The notes under the pieces: generated by a model | Told to the model about the DNA's origin: nothing | Database searches by the model: none | The model's input: only the letters and a program-made list of their open reading frames with translations | Source: Arbacia lixula | Taxonomy: Eukaryota > Echinodermata > Echinoidea > Arbacioida > Arbaciidae | NCBI GenBank assembly: GCA_963669155.1 | Contig: OZ022591.1 | Location: forward strand, 19,950,058 to 20,014,057 | Length of the DNA: 64,000 nucleotides | Direction: 5' to 3' | Part shown: one piece after another, positions 1-10,858 of the stretch | Numbering within the stretch: position 1 is the first letter of the stretch | Layout: every line of letters begins with the position of its first letter | Position numbers and translations under genes: made by a program

Positions 1-111
1 TCAAAGAGCAGGAGAGAGAAGAGAGAGGAAGAGTGAAAGTGAGAAAGGAGGAATGGAGAGAGTGGTGGGGGGACATAGATCTAGACAAACTGAAGGTGTT
101 GTTTGGCTTAC

Positions 112-171
112 ATCTAGAAGAGATGGGTCCTTTGTCACAGCTGCTCTGGGCTCTTCACATATACGACAAAG
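112..171 (-). CDS. Probable downstream exon of the same gene (20 residues)
   Basis: A 60-nt segment between acceptor cactgcag and donor gtaagc on the minus strand, phase 0, reading [16 protein letters not shown]. The CxxC may be the first half of a zinc site. It is assigned to the 9140-2946 gene only by strand and position. Confidence 0.45.
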
Positions 172-3100
172 CTGCAGTGAAGGAGAAATAACAAGAAAAT
201 ACAAACTCAATAATGAATTCACTAAACTAGCATCATAAACATGTAGAGCTCACTTATAATTTTGCCAGAATACTTCATTCACATATTAAGCATAATACCA
301 ATATTCTTGCACCCTTGACTATGACATCACTGAGGTGCCATTACAGTTAGATGTCAACCAATTTAAAATACATTGTGGTTGATTGTAACAATCTCAACAA
401 AATCACAAATTCAGCTCAGTTATGGATTGTGAAGACAACCAAATGTGACCATTCAAATGGGTGGGTTATTCTAAGGTGAATACAAAATGCTGTGCAAGAT
501 ATCCCTGACAATTCAGCAAAGTTCATTAAGCAGTGTCTCATCTCCTTACAAAGGCACCATACAATGGCATTTTGTACACAAGACATCATTTATCCAGTCA
601 TCCAGTTATCCAGTCATGTTTAAATATGTTTTCCACAACTCAATGTTTGTATGTGCCTGAAATATTGATATAGTTGGATTGAATCGTAATGTCATTGGGC
701 TGGTGAAAAGCAAGTCTCTATCATTTTGCACTGAATTAAATATCTTCATTTGTTTCTATCTTATATGACAATTTATCAAAATTGACGAATGAACAAAGTA
801 AATATATCTTATTACATCAGGAAAAGAATGAGAAGGAAGCTAATAATATGAACCCAATTCCGCAGTTAATGATTTTTCAGTCTTTGATTATTATGTCAAA
901 TATAGTACATAATTTACATCTACACACACAAGTTACAACCATGTTTATGTTTTTCTAACTCATTGTTTATTGTTTATATGTGTCTATAGTATGGCTATAT
1001 ATTGTTGTCTTATTGTGCTGGTGGAAAGCAAATTTCCATGATTTTGGACTGAATAAAATATCTTGTATCTTGTATCTTTATTGGCATTCATACAGGAACA
1101 TCATTCTATTGATTTTGTTGTTCAGATTTTAATTAAATGTGATAAAGACAAAAATTGAATAGAATTTTGCATCTGTGATTCACTGCACTTACTCACAGTG
1201 CAGCTGCTAAGATGTGAAGAGAGGCATAAAGCAAATGTCAGTACAGCTTATAAAAACAAAAGAGAGCTTTTCTCCTGTGATTCAGGGCACTTACACCTAC
1301 TTCATGCTGGCCAGATTTTACCAGGGGAATCTCTCAGCGTGAAAGGGAACCTAAATGGAACACCTGGGGAGCCTCGAATTAAATTTTTGAAAAAATGTTC
1401 CCCCCCTCTCCTCCCCAGTAAACACCTGTTGAACTCCTGGATGTTCACCAGGGAAAGTCTAGCATGAAAGGCCATCGCGGTGAATCACCGGGTGAAATGC
1501 AGATTAAAGATGAAAGGTCATGTCTTGTTTACGCACTTCCACGTGATTCCTACTTGCTTTCAAACAATTGCAATTTCGCCAGCTGTGTTGTGACTGGGTC
1601 ACACAAGTGTACAAAAATTAAAGCAAGCTTCTAGCTACCTAACTAGCTAACTACTTCCGCTATATTGATGTAGGTCGGGTGTGTACTGTACAGCTGCATA
1701 TGCGTACGTGCACTCAACACGTGAAGTTCACAACGGCGCGTAGTAAATTCAATGGGGCGGCACACTCCAGCGTGAAAGGAATTTTCCACGGTGATTACCT
1801 ATTAGTTTCAACTGTGAATTCACTGGTGGTTCCCCGGAGCAGTATAAGAGCAAAATCGGAAGAAAGGTTTTATAATTTGATGCACTTACAGTAAAGGTCT
1901 TAAAGACTGAAGAGGCTATCACCTGTGATTTGATGCAAATTTCAGTACAGCTAAAAACTTAAAAGAGCATAAGGGGTGTACACACGACTTCCTAATCATA
2001 AAAGTGTTTACACCCTCTACACCGTAGATCAAATCAAAGGAACAAAGGCGGCCCACGTCTAACGGAGTTGGCTTTCTCATAAGCTGTATCTTTGAATTGC
2101 CTCGAACAAATACTAGTCCTGGTGCTTTCTTAGAACCGTTAATTATACTGGTTATGTGATTGAGATCGTATTATACGCGTACGTGCACTCAACACGTGAA
2201 CTTCACCCTCCTACAGTGCGCTGCACAGCCCCAACGCACTCACAACTGTGCATTATTTGTATAATACTGCACACGTGCTAGCAGGGCTTAACTTTGCACG
2301 CTACATTCAGCATTCATCATGCAAATGATAGTAGCAGTCAACAAAACTACCAACTAAATCACTAGCTGTTCTTTTCATGAGCCTACATGAGATTTCATAT
2401 GCATTGTATGTTTCATTGGACACTGGATTGGAAAATATCAAACCGGAGGCCTAGCGGCTTCAGAAAGCCACCAGTTCACTGACCGATCGGACTCAAGGCG
2501 AAATCAAGTAAAGATCCTTGAAATAAGGAGGTGTTCATCTATGTTGACTAAACTTACTGTTCAGCTCCTAAAAACTGAAGAGAGTTTTTCATCTATGATA
2601 TGATGCACTTAACCTGATGCTCATAGTTAGATTTTCTAACTTTCTGAACTCTGGTCCAATTCAGATGTTAAACTTAACCATGGAACTCCTATAACCAAAG
2701 GGTAGTTGCTTAATTGTGTTCTTTATGGTATTTGATGTTCATTCATAGCCTGTTGTCCCTTGCCCGATTAGCAGGTTGTATGGGAGTCATGCTGCTTAGC
2801 ATCTGAAGGAAAAAAGACAGCCTGCATATATGCAGGCTCAGTACAAAATGGGTTCAAGAGCTGCTAAACAAACGAAGAGAGGTTTCCACATGTGATTCAG
2901 TGCAGTTATAGTAAAGCTCCTACCAAATAAAAAGAGAGCGTTTACCGAGGACATGATTTTGAGACTGAAGAGGTGCAAGCTGTAGGCGTAGGTCATGACA
3001 CATTGTCTCTGTTCATCCTTGGTCATCTCCTCCACCGCATGCTCGTCAAAGGCTTCCTGGTAGTACAGGGGCAGCATCCCCTGTCGTCGGTCCCCCATCA

Positions 3101-6100
3101 TGTCAAACTCATACTGCTCCAACCCGCCCTTGTACCAATCGGACACCATCTTGACTGCATAGTTCTTGCTGACATACTCGCACAGCCGAGGGAACAGCCC
3201 TTTCTTAAGGGCCATCTGTAATGAACGAAGCAGAAAGATTACTAGTAACTATTGACCCTTAGCTGACCTTTGACCTCATCACCCTCATCAACACACAGGT
3301 GATATTACCCAAGGATCATTTGTAGTATGTATGAACACAATTGATGCTGAAATAAAAAAAAAAATGAGAGCAAGTTAACAATTACTAACATTTTTGTAAC
3401 AGACTAACAGACAGGAAAAGTGATTACTAGGTCTCATCCGAACTTTGTTCTGGCAACACAATAATGACTTATTCGAGTGATATGATAAAATGGACAGACC
3501 ACCCTAAATTCAAGTTGGTTTTAATAAAAGCAGAAAGAAAAAGAAAAATTCTAGTGAAGGTTTGACAAAAATTGATCATAAGGTAAAAAAGGTAAGGTTG
3601 TTTTAAGTTTTGATTTTTTGACATCGTGTGCGTGAGTGTGTACTACTTTTTCCATCAAATGCCTTTTTCCTGTTCTTTGATGAAGTAATACAATTCTATT
3701 CATAGCGGAAGAGTGTAAAATCCTGTCTAAATATATATCAAACACACAGGTAAAATACAAAATATCCTTTTGAAAGTAGCCATTTTTGTTGTGATATAGG
3801 AACTATACAAATACATGCACACTGTCAAGCAGCGCGGTGAACAGGAGCAGCAAGAAAGATCTCGCCTAAGATATGGACACAACTCCAGAACTGTCTCTAA
3901 TATTCTATATTTTGAAGTGTATTATCAGTTATCTAATATGTAGTTAACCACACATTTCAACTATTTTCAAAAAGAAAATGATATATTTTATGGGACAGCA
4001 CCTTGCATGTGACATCACAAAATCAAAAGTTTAAAATTCAATAATTCTCTTTTCCTTTCACCGATTTTTGTCAAAGCTAAACCTATGTTTCTTTCATGTT
4101 TCTGCTTTTATTAAAACGAACTGAACTTTAGGGTGGACTATCCCTTTAAAAGATCAGATGAATAGCATTAGCAGCCACATATAGACAGATCTAGACAAGG
4201 AGATATATGGCAGGCATCTTACCCTCTTGGCTATTGATTCACTCCGGGCACAGAAGGATGCGAGGATGTGCAATGCGTGGCAAGTAACGATGGGCTGAGT
4301 TGTGTCTATGTGGAAGAGAAATTATCACATCAAAATCTCTTAGACAGTGTGACTTGATAAGTGCACTTTCATGCAGTAAGATACAGGGAAACCCCATAAT
4401 AACGAGGGGGTCGGGACCCACACGTTTTCCTCCCTATACCCGATTGCTCGCTATACCAGTACATGATCAAAACATACAGAAACAAATGCATATACACATG
4501 TACAGGACTATACAAACAATAACATATTTACCACTAAGACTGAAATCTTTAAATGGCCTTGCAAGCATTCTAAACTGGATTCAATAACTAAAATATCTTA
4601 ACAGCACAGTTGAAAATGTGAATAAATGACACTTCCAACACCTTCGTTTAGCAACAAATGAAGCAGCAGGGAGGCTAAGTTACCTGGCCGCGCCACCTGG
4701 CAAGACCGCGTGTAAGCAATGAATGATCATTGAACGCAATCTTCAGGCATGGCTAGTCGTACATGCGAGGTGTCACATGTGTGTAGAGGTTCTGTTTGCC
4801 ATGTGCGTGTGTGACTGTATTGATGTTTGGGCGCGGGGGCGTGCAGTGCCCAAGCCGTACGGCGATACAGCTCTGGCAGTACTGCACGCACGTAATATGA
4901 ACTTACGCGTGTGTGGCCGTGTGTGTGATCAATGCTTAATGGTGCGAAGAAAATTGCTTGTGCTGTTGTTGCGTTTCCTTCGCTGCGTGGCGTGGCTGTA
5001 TGAGGGCATGCTCGTAGTAACGGGGTCAATTTCCTTTCTTTTTCTTTATTCATGGGCTGGGAGTTTGCCTCGCTATAGCCGATCTCGTTATATGAAAACA
5101 GAATACACGGAGGTCTATGGAAGAAAAATTGGGGCCTCTGCAGGATACAATCTACAATCCTGCAGGAACATTTTTTATTTTTTCTCTTCCTTGCTTGTAC
5201 ACTCCAGCTCAAAGGAATTGGCATAGGGAAAGGGAAGAAGGGGAGAAGGGGAGAAGGGGAGAAGGGGAGAGCTCATTATAACGGGGTTTGCCTGTACTTA
5301 CAATCCTGCAGGAACATTTTTTATTTTTTCTCTTTCTTGCTTGTACACTCCAGCTCAAAGGAATTGGCATAGTGAAAGGGAAAGGGAAGAAGGGGAAGGA
5401 GCCGCAGTTTTAAACTGCGGTAAATATCCAGAACGCTGATGAATTTTGCATATATCATGGGGGAAAAGAAGGAATCTATATTCATAGATGAAGTTGGGAG
5501 ACAAAGAAAAGAGGAATCATTTCAGCAAAATCAGAAAGGGTAGATTTTAGTGAAAGGGCTTTCTAGAGCAATTTCAAAATTAAAATCAGAAAGGTTTGAA
5601 TATCTAGAGGTGTGTAGTTTTCAGTCATACTGTAGACACTGGAAGACAATACCCACCCATTGCAAATTTGCAGACGATGTCGAGAAAGGAGCGATTCGTG
5701 ACCACGTCCTCCATGAAGGGCCTGGTCTGGACTTTGGTGTCGCAGATGTACTCGCTGCCAATGATGTTACTGGTGAGCTCGAGGCTGTGGAAGTAAACCG
5801 ACTCCCACGAGTCACCTAGGCTGCTGCTGGCATCACCCTGGGTCACAGACTTGGGCACCTCGACGTGGAGCAGGAGGTTGATTACATCAAAGATGCGGCA
5901 GGAGACAAAGAGATCGACCAGGTCGGCCCATTCCATCTCATGGAACTGTAACCACGGAATAATTTAGGATATTAAGTTTGATGAGCAATTCTAATCAGTG
6001 GACTCATGTTGACATGTACCCTACAGCTCAAAGGAATTGGTATAGGGAAAAGGAAAGGGAAGAAAGGGCAGGAGCCTCAGTTTTAAACCACGGTATACAG

Positions 6101-9100
6101 TTGGACCTCGATTATTCGGCCACGTGGGGACTGGTGGCCGTCCGGAAAAGCGATTTGGCCAGATAAGAGAGATATGTTAAAAAAGGCACTTTCTAGTTTC
6201 TAGTATGTTATTGTAGGGGTATACAAGTGTAACATATTACCAATTAACCAGCATTATGATTATCTTCCTCAAAATACACAGACCAGCAACAGAAGTCACT
6301 TCAAAATCTCAACAAAATAAGATCACTTCGCTACAATCATGACAATCAGACTGCACTCGACTCCATCACATTCAATCGTACCCCTCAGGGGTTCGATTGT
6401 ATCAAAAACATTTACATATTTTTTTGTTTGATTTGAACACGACCGTGTGTTGCTGCCCTCTACGTTCGAAGATGTAACAGAACAATCTCCAACATGGTGG
6501 TTAGGCGAGAGTCGTTGACTGATCAAAACGATGTCCAAAAAAACCCAAATTATCGATAAAATTTAATTCAACCATAAAAAGTGCTGATGATGTGAAAGGT
6601 GAGGATATATTCATGTTAAATGTGTTTGTCAAAATACATGTATTTTTGGTGGACTGATGGATCCGATAAGAACGGATTCTAATGCGTCATTGGTGCAGTG
6701 GCAGATACAAATTTTGACCAGCGCGAGTGTTACCGTATTGTGACATCGCTACTCATTGTGTGTTGACTCAACATCTGTCTGAATCTACTGAGAAAGGTGT
6801 CATAAATCCAGTGGTAACTAATCTCTATAATCTTGATAGCAGTGATTGACAGAATGTCTCACAGTGTATTCGCATGAACATGGCAGCATGTGTGTTTGTC
6901 TGAAGTGATTTTGGCACTGAAAACTCATAAAAACATTGAAAAAAAACATTAATAAAAATCAGCGAGTTGCCGTCAGGCTAACAGAGACAGCCGGAAAATC
7001 GATGGCCGTATAATTGAGGTCGAACTGTATTTTGTCCAGTCCAGCATGAAACACTATACTTTAGCCTAAAAGCATTGTGTTTCATGCTGAACTGGACAAA
7101 ATATACTGCGATTTAAAACTGAGGCCCCTTCCCTTACTTCATTTTCCCTTCCCCGATGCCAATTCCTGTGAGTCGTAATGCATGTGTGTGGATACATTAC
7201 CAATGACTGCTACTGCTAGATCTAGACTAGAACACACTTCTTTTTACTTTTGTGGAGCAATTTGCTGCACTGCTAAGGGTTAGACCACAAAAACTAGGCA
7301 CTAGTTCATAAGGGCAAGTTCATGACAGATGGACATCACTCTCATTTTTCAAATGGATCTACTTCAAAACTTATTTTGTTTTTCAAAGTTCACTGCATCA
7401 GGAATTATGTAGGAACCATAAGGCTACCATTTACCACCTTTATTTCTTTCTGTGACGTTTCTGTTAATGAGTATCTGAACAGCACATAAAATGCGATGTG
7501 GGACAACATATACAGTTGGCAGCAAAATTATTCAACCCCCCTTTTATTTTGGACATTCTGTCATAATTGATAATATTGCAACATCAGATTGCTATTAAAC
7601 CCTTAAGATAGTTAGCAGACAGTTAATTACTAAAGAATACCGGAGAAAAAAAATATCAAATTTTACTTCATAGTTCATCTGAAATTGCAATTTGCGCCCA
7701 AAAAGCATGATGCAAAATTATTCAACCCCCTATTTTACACACAAGAAATGAATGCACAAATAATGACAATTTAAAAGCCATTGCATATATTCTGAGGTGA
7801 ATGCTGATTTTATTTTATCCTCCACCTGAAATTGGAACCTTTATATGCACAACTTACAAGTTGTAACATGATTCAACCCAAATGGGGTATCTTTTAGTAC
7901 TTTGTGCAACATCCATTTGCTGCAATGACCTCCTGCAGACGAGATGAATAGCCTCTCACAAGCTTCTCACAACGCTCCTTGGGGATTTTGGCCCATTCCT
8001 CTTGTGCAATGGTCTTAAGGTAAGCGATGTTTGTAGGTCTACGTGCTGCAACAGCTTTCTTCAAATCCCACCACAAATTCTCTATTGGGTTTAGGTCTGG
8101 AGACTGTGATGGCCACTCAAGGTGTGCAAGAGGAATGGGCCAACATCCCAAAGGAGCGTTGTGAGAAGCTTGTGAGAGGCTATTCATCTCGTCTGCTGGA
8201 AGTCATTGCAGCAAATGGATGCTGTACTGTGTTTTGAACCACATGTTAAAGGTTATCACATCTCACAAGCCATCGGCTTTTAATTCTGGTGATGTCTTAT
8301 ACTCATTGTTCATGAAAGTTGTTTATTCTTGTTTGTTAAATGAATAAAGAATTGAATTGACATTAAAAAAAAAAAAAAAAAACTTCTTTGCTGTTGAATT
8401 CTTCAAAAAAAAGTGATTTCTAGGTCTGCATTAGCGCTCTCAGCTAGGCCCTAGGCTAGCCCCGGGACCATTACGTAACTAGCGCCGAAAAATATTCCCT
8501 GTTGAAACTGAAACTTGATAGCACGGAAGACAATGTCCAATTGATTATTATGCTCCCTCATTTTCTCAATTTGTAGTAGGGCCTACAGGCCATCACCAGC
8601 ATCGCCACTGCATCAGGTGAATCGTCATACTATCAATATATCAGGACTATTTTGAGGTGCAGAAATAAAGATCCACAAATTGGATACATGTCAACAGTTA
8701 ACTGTCTGTAGACTAACTCAAAGGTTATTACGACATATAAATGAAACACTTTTCAATTCTATAAACATAAAACTATATTTTAAGAGTCTAGCAATGTATG
8801 AATGATAACATTAACAATCAAAATAGAAAGATACTGAAAGATCGAAAGATGCTGGGAGTATGAAGTAGTTTAGTACCGTGGTTCCTTCTGTAATCATCAA
8901 AAGTCTGATGATTTTAGACAGCGACTTCATGACCACGACCTGATGCCTCCGCCACTCGTGGTCGCGGCCGAGAGCTAGCTGCACGGCCTCCGCATCATCG
9001 GGCACAGAGTTGCGAGTTACGCTCTTCAGCAACTTCTTCAGGCATTTGTTTCGAGATTTATCGGGAGTTTGCAAAGCTTCGATCAGAACTTTCATTTGGT

Positions 9101-9140
9101 CCTGAAACCTGGTAACTCTCCTCTTATCTTTCCCATTCAT
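112..9140 (-). CDS. Unidentified multi-exon gene, 5' part (continues past the left edge)
   Basis: Exons in transcription order: 9140-8877 (ATG at 9140, 88 residues), 5945-5657, 4305-4223, 3215-2946, then a further exon 171-112. The first four are GT-AG and keep one reading frame for 302 residues; exons between 2946 and 171 may have been missed. The protein is soluble and alpha-helical, with no signal peptide or membrane segment: a basic N-terminus ([19 protein letters not shown]), then helix pairs such as [20 protein letters not shown] and [14 protein letters not shown] that look like armadillo/HEAT-type repeats. The 112-171 exon contains CRIC, a CxxC pair that could start a zinc-binding knuckle. 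I do not recognise the family and assign no function. It is divergent to NCAPD2, with 5.5 kb between the ATGs. Confidence 0.7.
590..1080 (+). mobile_element. Two 3' ends of a non-LTR retroelement (LINE tail)
   Basis: About 600-756 and 938-1080 share an order of motifs: a CATGTTTA..GTTTTTC block, ATTG.GCTGGTG.AAAGCAA, then GACTGAATAAAATATCTTG. The second ends in a repeated TATCTTG. Ending in a short tandem repeat right after an AATAAA-like stretch is typical of LINE 3' UTR insertions. No coding sequence remains. Confidence 0.5.
1160..2945. repeat. Diverged ~60-bp repeat units in the intron of the unnamed gene
   Basis: Degenerate copies of a unit (GTGATTCA.TGCACTTA..GTACAGCT..TAAAAAC..AAGAGAG) recur near 1175-1300, 1877-1965, 2555-2615 and 2888-2945. 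A second motif, CGTACGTGCACTCAACACGT, occurs at about 1703 and 2178. The spacing is irregular, so this is a decayed, interrupted array and not a clean tandem repeat. No other feature was recognised in this 2.7 kb. Confidence 0.5.
2946..3215 (-). CDS. Unidentified gene, fourth exon (residues 213-302)
   Basis: 270 nt, phase 0 at both ends, acceptor cattacag, donor gtaaac. It encodes [40 protein letters not shown] and [16 protein letters not shown]. The Met at its start is internal, because the previous exon reads straight into it. Confidence 0.78.
3484..4150. mobile_element. Foldback MITE, family E copy 1
   Basis: The left end (CCACCCTAAATTCAAGTTGG, ATAAAAGCAGAAAG, GTGAAGGTTTGAC) is repeated in inverse at the right end (GTCAAAGCTAAAC, CTTTTATTAAAACGAA, TTTAGGGTGGACTATCCC). 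The arms exceed 150 bp. It is the same family as 21512-22016 and 46001-47193. It has no coding capacity. Confidence 0.8.
4223..4305 (-). CDS. Unidentified gene, third exon (residues 185-212)
   Basis: An 83-nt exon, acceptor ccacatag, donor gtaaga. Only one frame is open; it reads [20 protein letters not shown], an amphipathic helix, and joins both neighbours in phase. Confidence 0.7.
4384..5294. mobile_element. Pogo-like MITE, family B copy 1
   Basis: Terminal inverted repeats CAGGGAAACCCC..ATAACGAG and CATTATAACGGGGTTTGCCTG, flanked by TA on both sides (4382-4383, 5295-5296). TIRs of this kind with TA duplication suit a non-autonomous pogo/Tigger-like element; the superfamily is inferred. 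A second element (AAAGGAATTGGCATAGGG with GGGGAGAA repeats, about 5150-5270) sits inside its right part. Confidence 0.75.
5145..5440. repeat. Local duplication spanning the right end of family B copy 1
   Basis: About 95 bp beginning ACAATCCTGCAGGAACATTT and running through AAAGGAATTGGCATAG occurs at 5150-5245 and again at 5298-5395. An (GGGGAGAA)n run lies between. The second copy continues into the GCAGTTTTAAACTGCGGTA hairpin typical of element C. Confidence 0.7.
5657..5945 (-). CDS. Unidentified gene, second exon (residues 89-185)
   Basis: Acceptor ggttacag, donor gtgggt after ATG G. It encodes [28 protein letters not shown] and [20 protein letters not shown]. The alternative donor four bases on would put the next exon into a stop-containing frame, which decided the boundary. 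Confidence 0.75.
6027..7172. mobile_element. Foldback element C, split by a second MITE
   Basis: Left arm 6027-6097 plus 7028-7058; right arm about 7078-7172. CTCAAAGGAATTGGTATAGG at the left matches the reverse complement of the right end, and CAGTTTTAAACC matches TTTAAAACTG. With the inserted element removed, the remainder is a near-perfect palindrome of about 215 bp ending in a GTGTTTCATGCTG hairpin. Confidence 0.82.
6098..7027. mobile_element. Pogo-like MITE D, nested in element C
   Basis: TIRs CAGTTGGACCTCGATTATTC and GTATAATTGAGGTCGAACTG, each flanked by TA. About 930 bp with no credible ORF. The TIR begins with CAGT and resembles Tigger/pogo ends, but differs from family B. Confidence 0.8.
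7513..8120 (-). pseudogene. Tc1/mariner transposase fragment (3' half)
   Basis: The left ITR CAGTTGGCAGCAAAATTATT is preceded by TA. The minus strand from about 8120 to 7894 encodes the transposase C-terminus: [16 protein letters not shown] carries the final catalytic Glu, then [15 protein letters not shown] to the stop. Everything upstream, including both catalytic Asp residues, is missing; the copy is joined head-to-head to a sense-strand piece of the same gene. Confidence 0.85.
8120..8383 (+). pseudogene. Processed Tc1 transposase 3' end with poly(A)
   Basis: The plus strand encodes [15 protein letters not shown] and ends GCCTVF before a stop at about 8237, the same protein end as the minus-strand fragment at 7894. 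It is followed by a short 3' UTR, AATAAA at 8343, and a run of 18 or more A from 8364. The A-run a short distance after AATAAA is the mark of a reverse-transcribed mRNA. Confidence 0.65.
8384..8876. other. Intron sequence with a short dispersed repeat
   Basis: ACTTCTTTGCTGTTGAATTC with AGTGATTTCTAGGTCTGC at about 8384-8435 recurs at about 13522-13575. Nothing else was recognised before the minus-strand exon. Confidence 0.5.
8877..9140 (-). CDS. Unidentified gene, first coding exon (residues 1-88)
   Basis: The ATG is at 9140 and the donor gtacta follows ACG. It encodes a basic, helix-forming segment with [15 protein letters not shown] and [15 protein letters not shown]. Higher GC than its flanks, and no repeat similarity elsewhere in the window. 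Confidence 0.68.
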
Positions 9141-9490
9141 GTTGACGTCCTCTCCTTATTACTCATCCAATATGGCATGACCACAAACAAACTACATGTA
9201 TTTTGGAATCCACACAGCTTTGCATGCACGCATGTTGTTATTATGTTCACAAATCACATATACAGAACACTACATCGTGCTAAGTACAAGTACACACGTA
9301 CACGTTTGGATCAAAGACCTACTATAGCGCACGCGCAGCGCTATACGGACTTTGGTTTCGATTCTAGACTGGTACTAGTCTAGTTTCTAGCCGTTTCTAT
9401 TTCGACTTAGTTTAACTCCAAGTTGCAGCCAAAACCCCAATGATCGCGCCGAGCCGAGTGAGGGCGCTTACCCCAGTGATTGCGCCGCCC
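9141..9490. other. Upstream region of the minus-strand gene
   Basis: Moderate-GC sequence with no recognised repeat, immediately 5' of the ATG at 9140. It is the natural place for a promoter and 5' UTR of that gene. No TATA or initiator could be assigned with confidence. Confidence 0.3.
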
Positions 9491-9496
9491 GAAACC

Positions 9497-10575
9497 ATTA
9501 GAATCCACTGGTCTCTAATGGTTTCTACTGGTTTGATTTTGTTTTTTTTCACACTCCTTCTCAAACCACTAGATCTCACTGGTTTCTATTGGTTTCTACT
9601 GGTCTTCAATACCATTAGAATCCACTGGTCTCTAATGGTTTCTACTGGTTTGACTTTTTTTTTTTTTTTTTTACACTCCTTTTCAAACCATTACTTAGAT
9701 CTCACTGGTTTCTACTGGGTCTTCAATACCATTAGAATCCACTGGTCTCTAATGGTTTCTACTGGTTTGACTTTGTAATTTAAAAAAAAAAATCAAACCA
9801 GTAGAAACCATTAAAGACCAGCTAGTAGAAACCAGTGAGACCTCATGAATATTCATGAGCATTCACGTGTCACAATTTTGTACTTTTAAAAAGATAACTT
9901 CCACATAACTCTATAAAAGGAGTATATATACAAATACACGATTTGAAGTTTAAACATAAAATAGTGAATGTCACCGTGTAGGAAATAGAATAGGAATAGG
10001 ATAGGATAGGATAAGATAGGATTAAGTATAGATAAGGATAGGATTAAGTAAGACCATTTAGGACCATGCCACGGTTCGGATTATCTTAACATAAATTTAG
10101 ATCATTGTTAGATCACGTCGGATCAACATTTTGATTCTACTGGTTTCTACTGGTATTCTACTGGTCTTCTGTTGGTCTTCTATTGGATCCAGTAGAGATT
10201 CCTACTGGTATTCTACTATTATTTTCCTAATGGTTTCTACTGGAAATCATTTCACTTTCCATATATTTAAACCAGAAGAAAATTTCCAGTAGAAACCAGT
10301 AGGAATCTCTACTGGGTCCAGTAGAGATTCCTAGGTATTCTACTAGTCTTCTATTGGATCCAGTATAGAGATTCCTACTGGTCTCTACTGGTATTCTACT
10401 GGTCTTCTGTTGGTCTTCTATTGGATCCAGTAGAGATTCCTCTTGGTTTCTACTGGTATTTTTCTAATGGTTTCTACTGGAAATCATTTCACTTTCCATA
10501 TTCAAACCAGTAGAAAATTTCCAGTAGAAACCAGTAGAAATTCTAATGATTTTTCCTTACTGGTTTCTACTGGTT
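9497..10575. repeat. Cluster of palindromic TTTCTACTGG/CCAGTAGAAA repeats
   Basis: Short blocks based on TGGTTTCTACTGGTTTGA, ATCCACTGGTCTCTAATGG and TGGATCCAGTAGAGATTCC recur more than twenty times in both orientations. Two longer units (about 10130-10320 and 10375-10560) are near copies. A GGATA-rich microsatellite (9983-10055) interrupts. Weak ORFs here are artefacts of the repeat. Confidence 0.8.
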
Positions 10576-10607
10576 TTCCGTCCTGGGATGCATAAGACAT
10601 GAAAGGA

Positions 10608-10858
10608 CAGGGCCGTCACCAGCTTTTTTCTAGGGGGGTGGGGGGGGGGGGTGCTTTTTAAGAAAAAAAAATATGGATCTACTAATACTGATAGTATTTC
10701 GCCTAGATCTTTTTCAAAAGAGCCCTCAAGTATCCCTACTCCCCCCCCCCCCACACACAAACCCCTCCGGTTTTTTTTTGTTTTGTTTTGTTTTGTTTTT
10801 TTTGGTTCTGAAGGGGGGTGCGTTCGCACCCTCCGCACCCCCCCTGGCGACGGCCCTG
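10608..10858. mobile_element. hAT-like MITE with G/C runs
   Basis: Ends CAGGGCCGTCACC and GGCGACGGCCCTG form a 13-bp TIR with one mismatch. Flanks share AAGGA, roughly where an 8-bp hAT target duplication would be, but the match is imperfect. The interior is G-run, A-run, C-run and T-run. Confidence 0.6.

Noticed and set aside
4723-5226. Overlapping ORFs of 165-167 residues on both strands
   Set aside because: They lie inside a pogo-like MITE, the same sequence recurs in other copies without an open frame, and no domain is recognisable.
9440-9778. 112-residue ORF with repeated IRIHWSLMVSTGL
   Set aside because: Translation of the palindromic TTTCTACTGG repeat.
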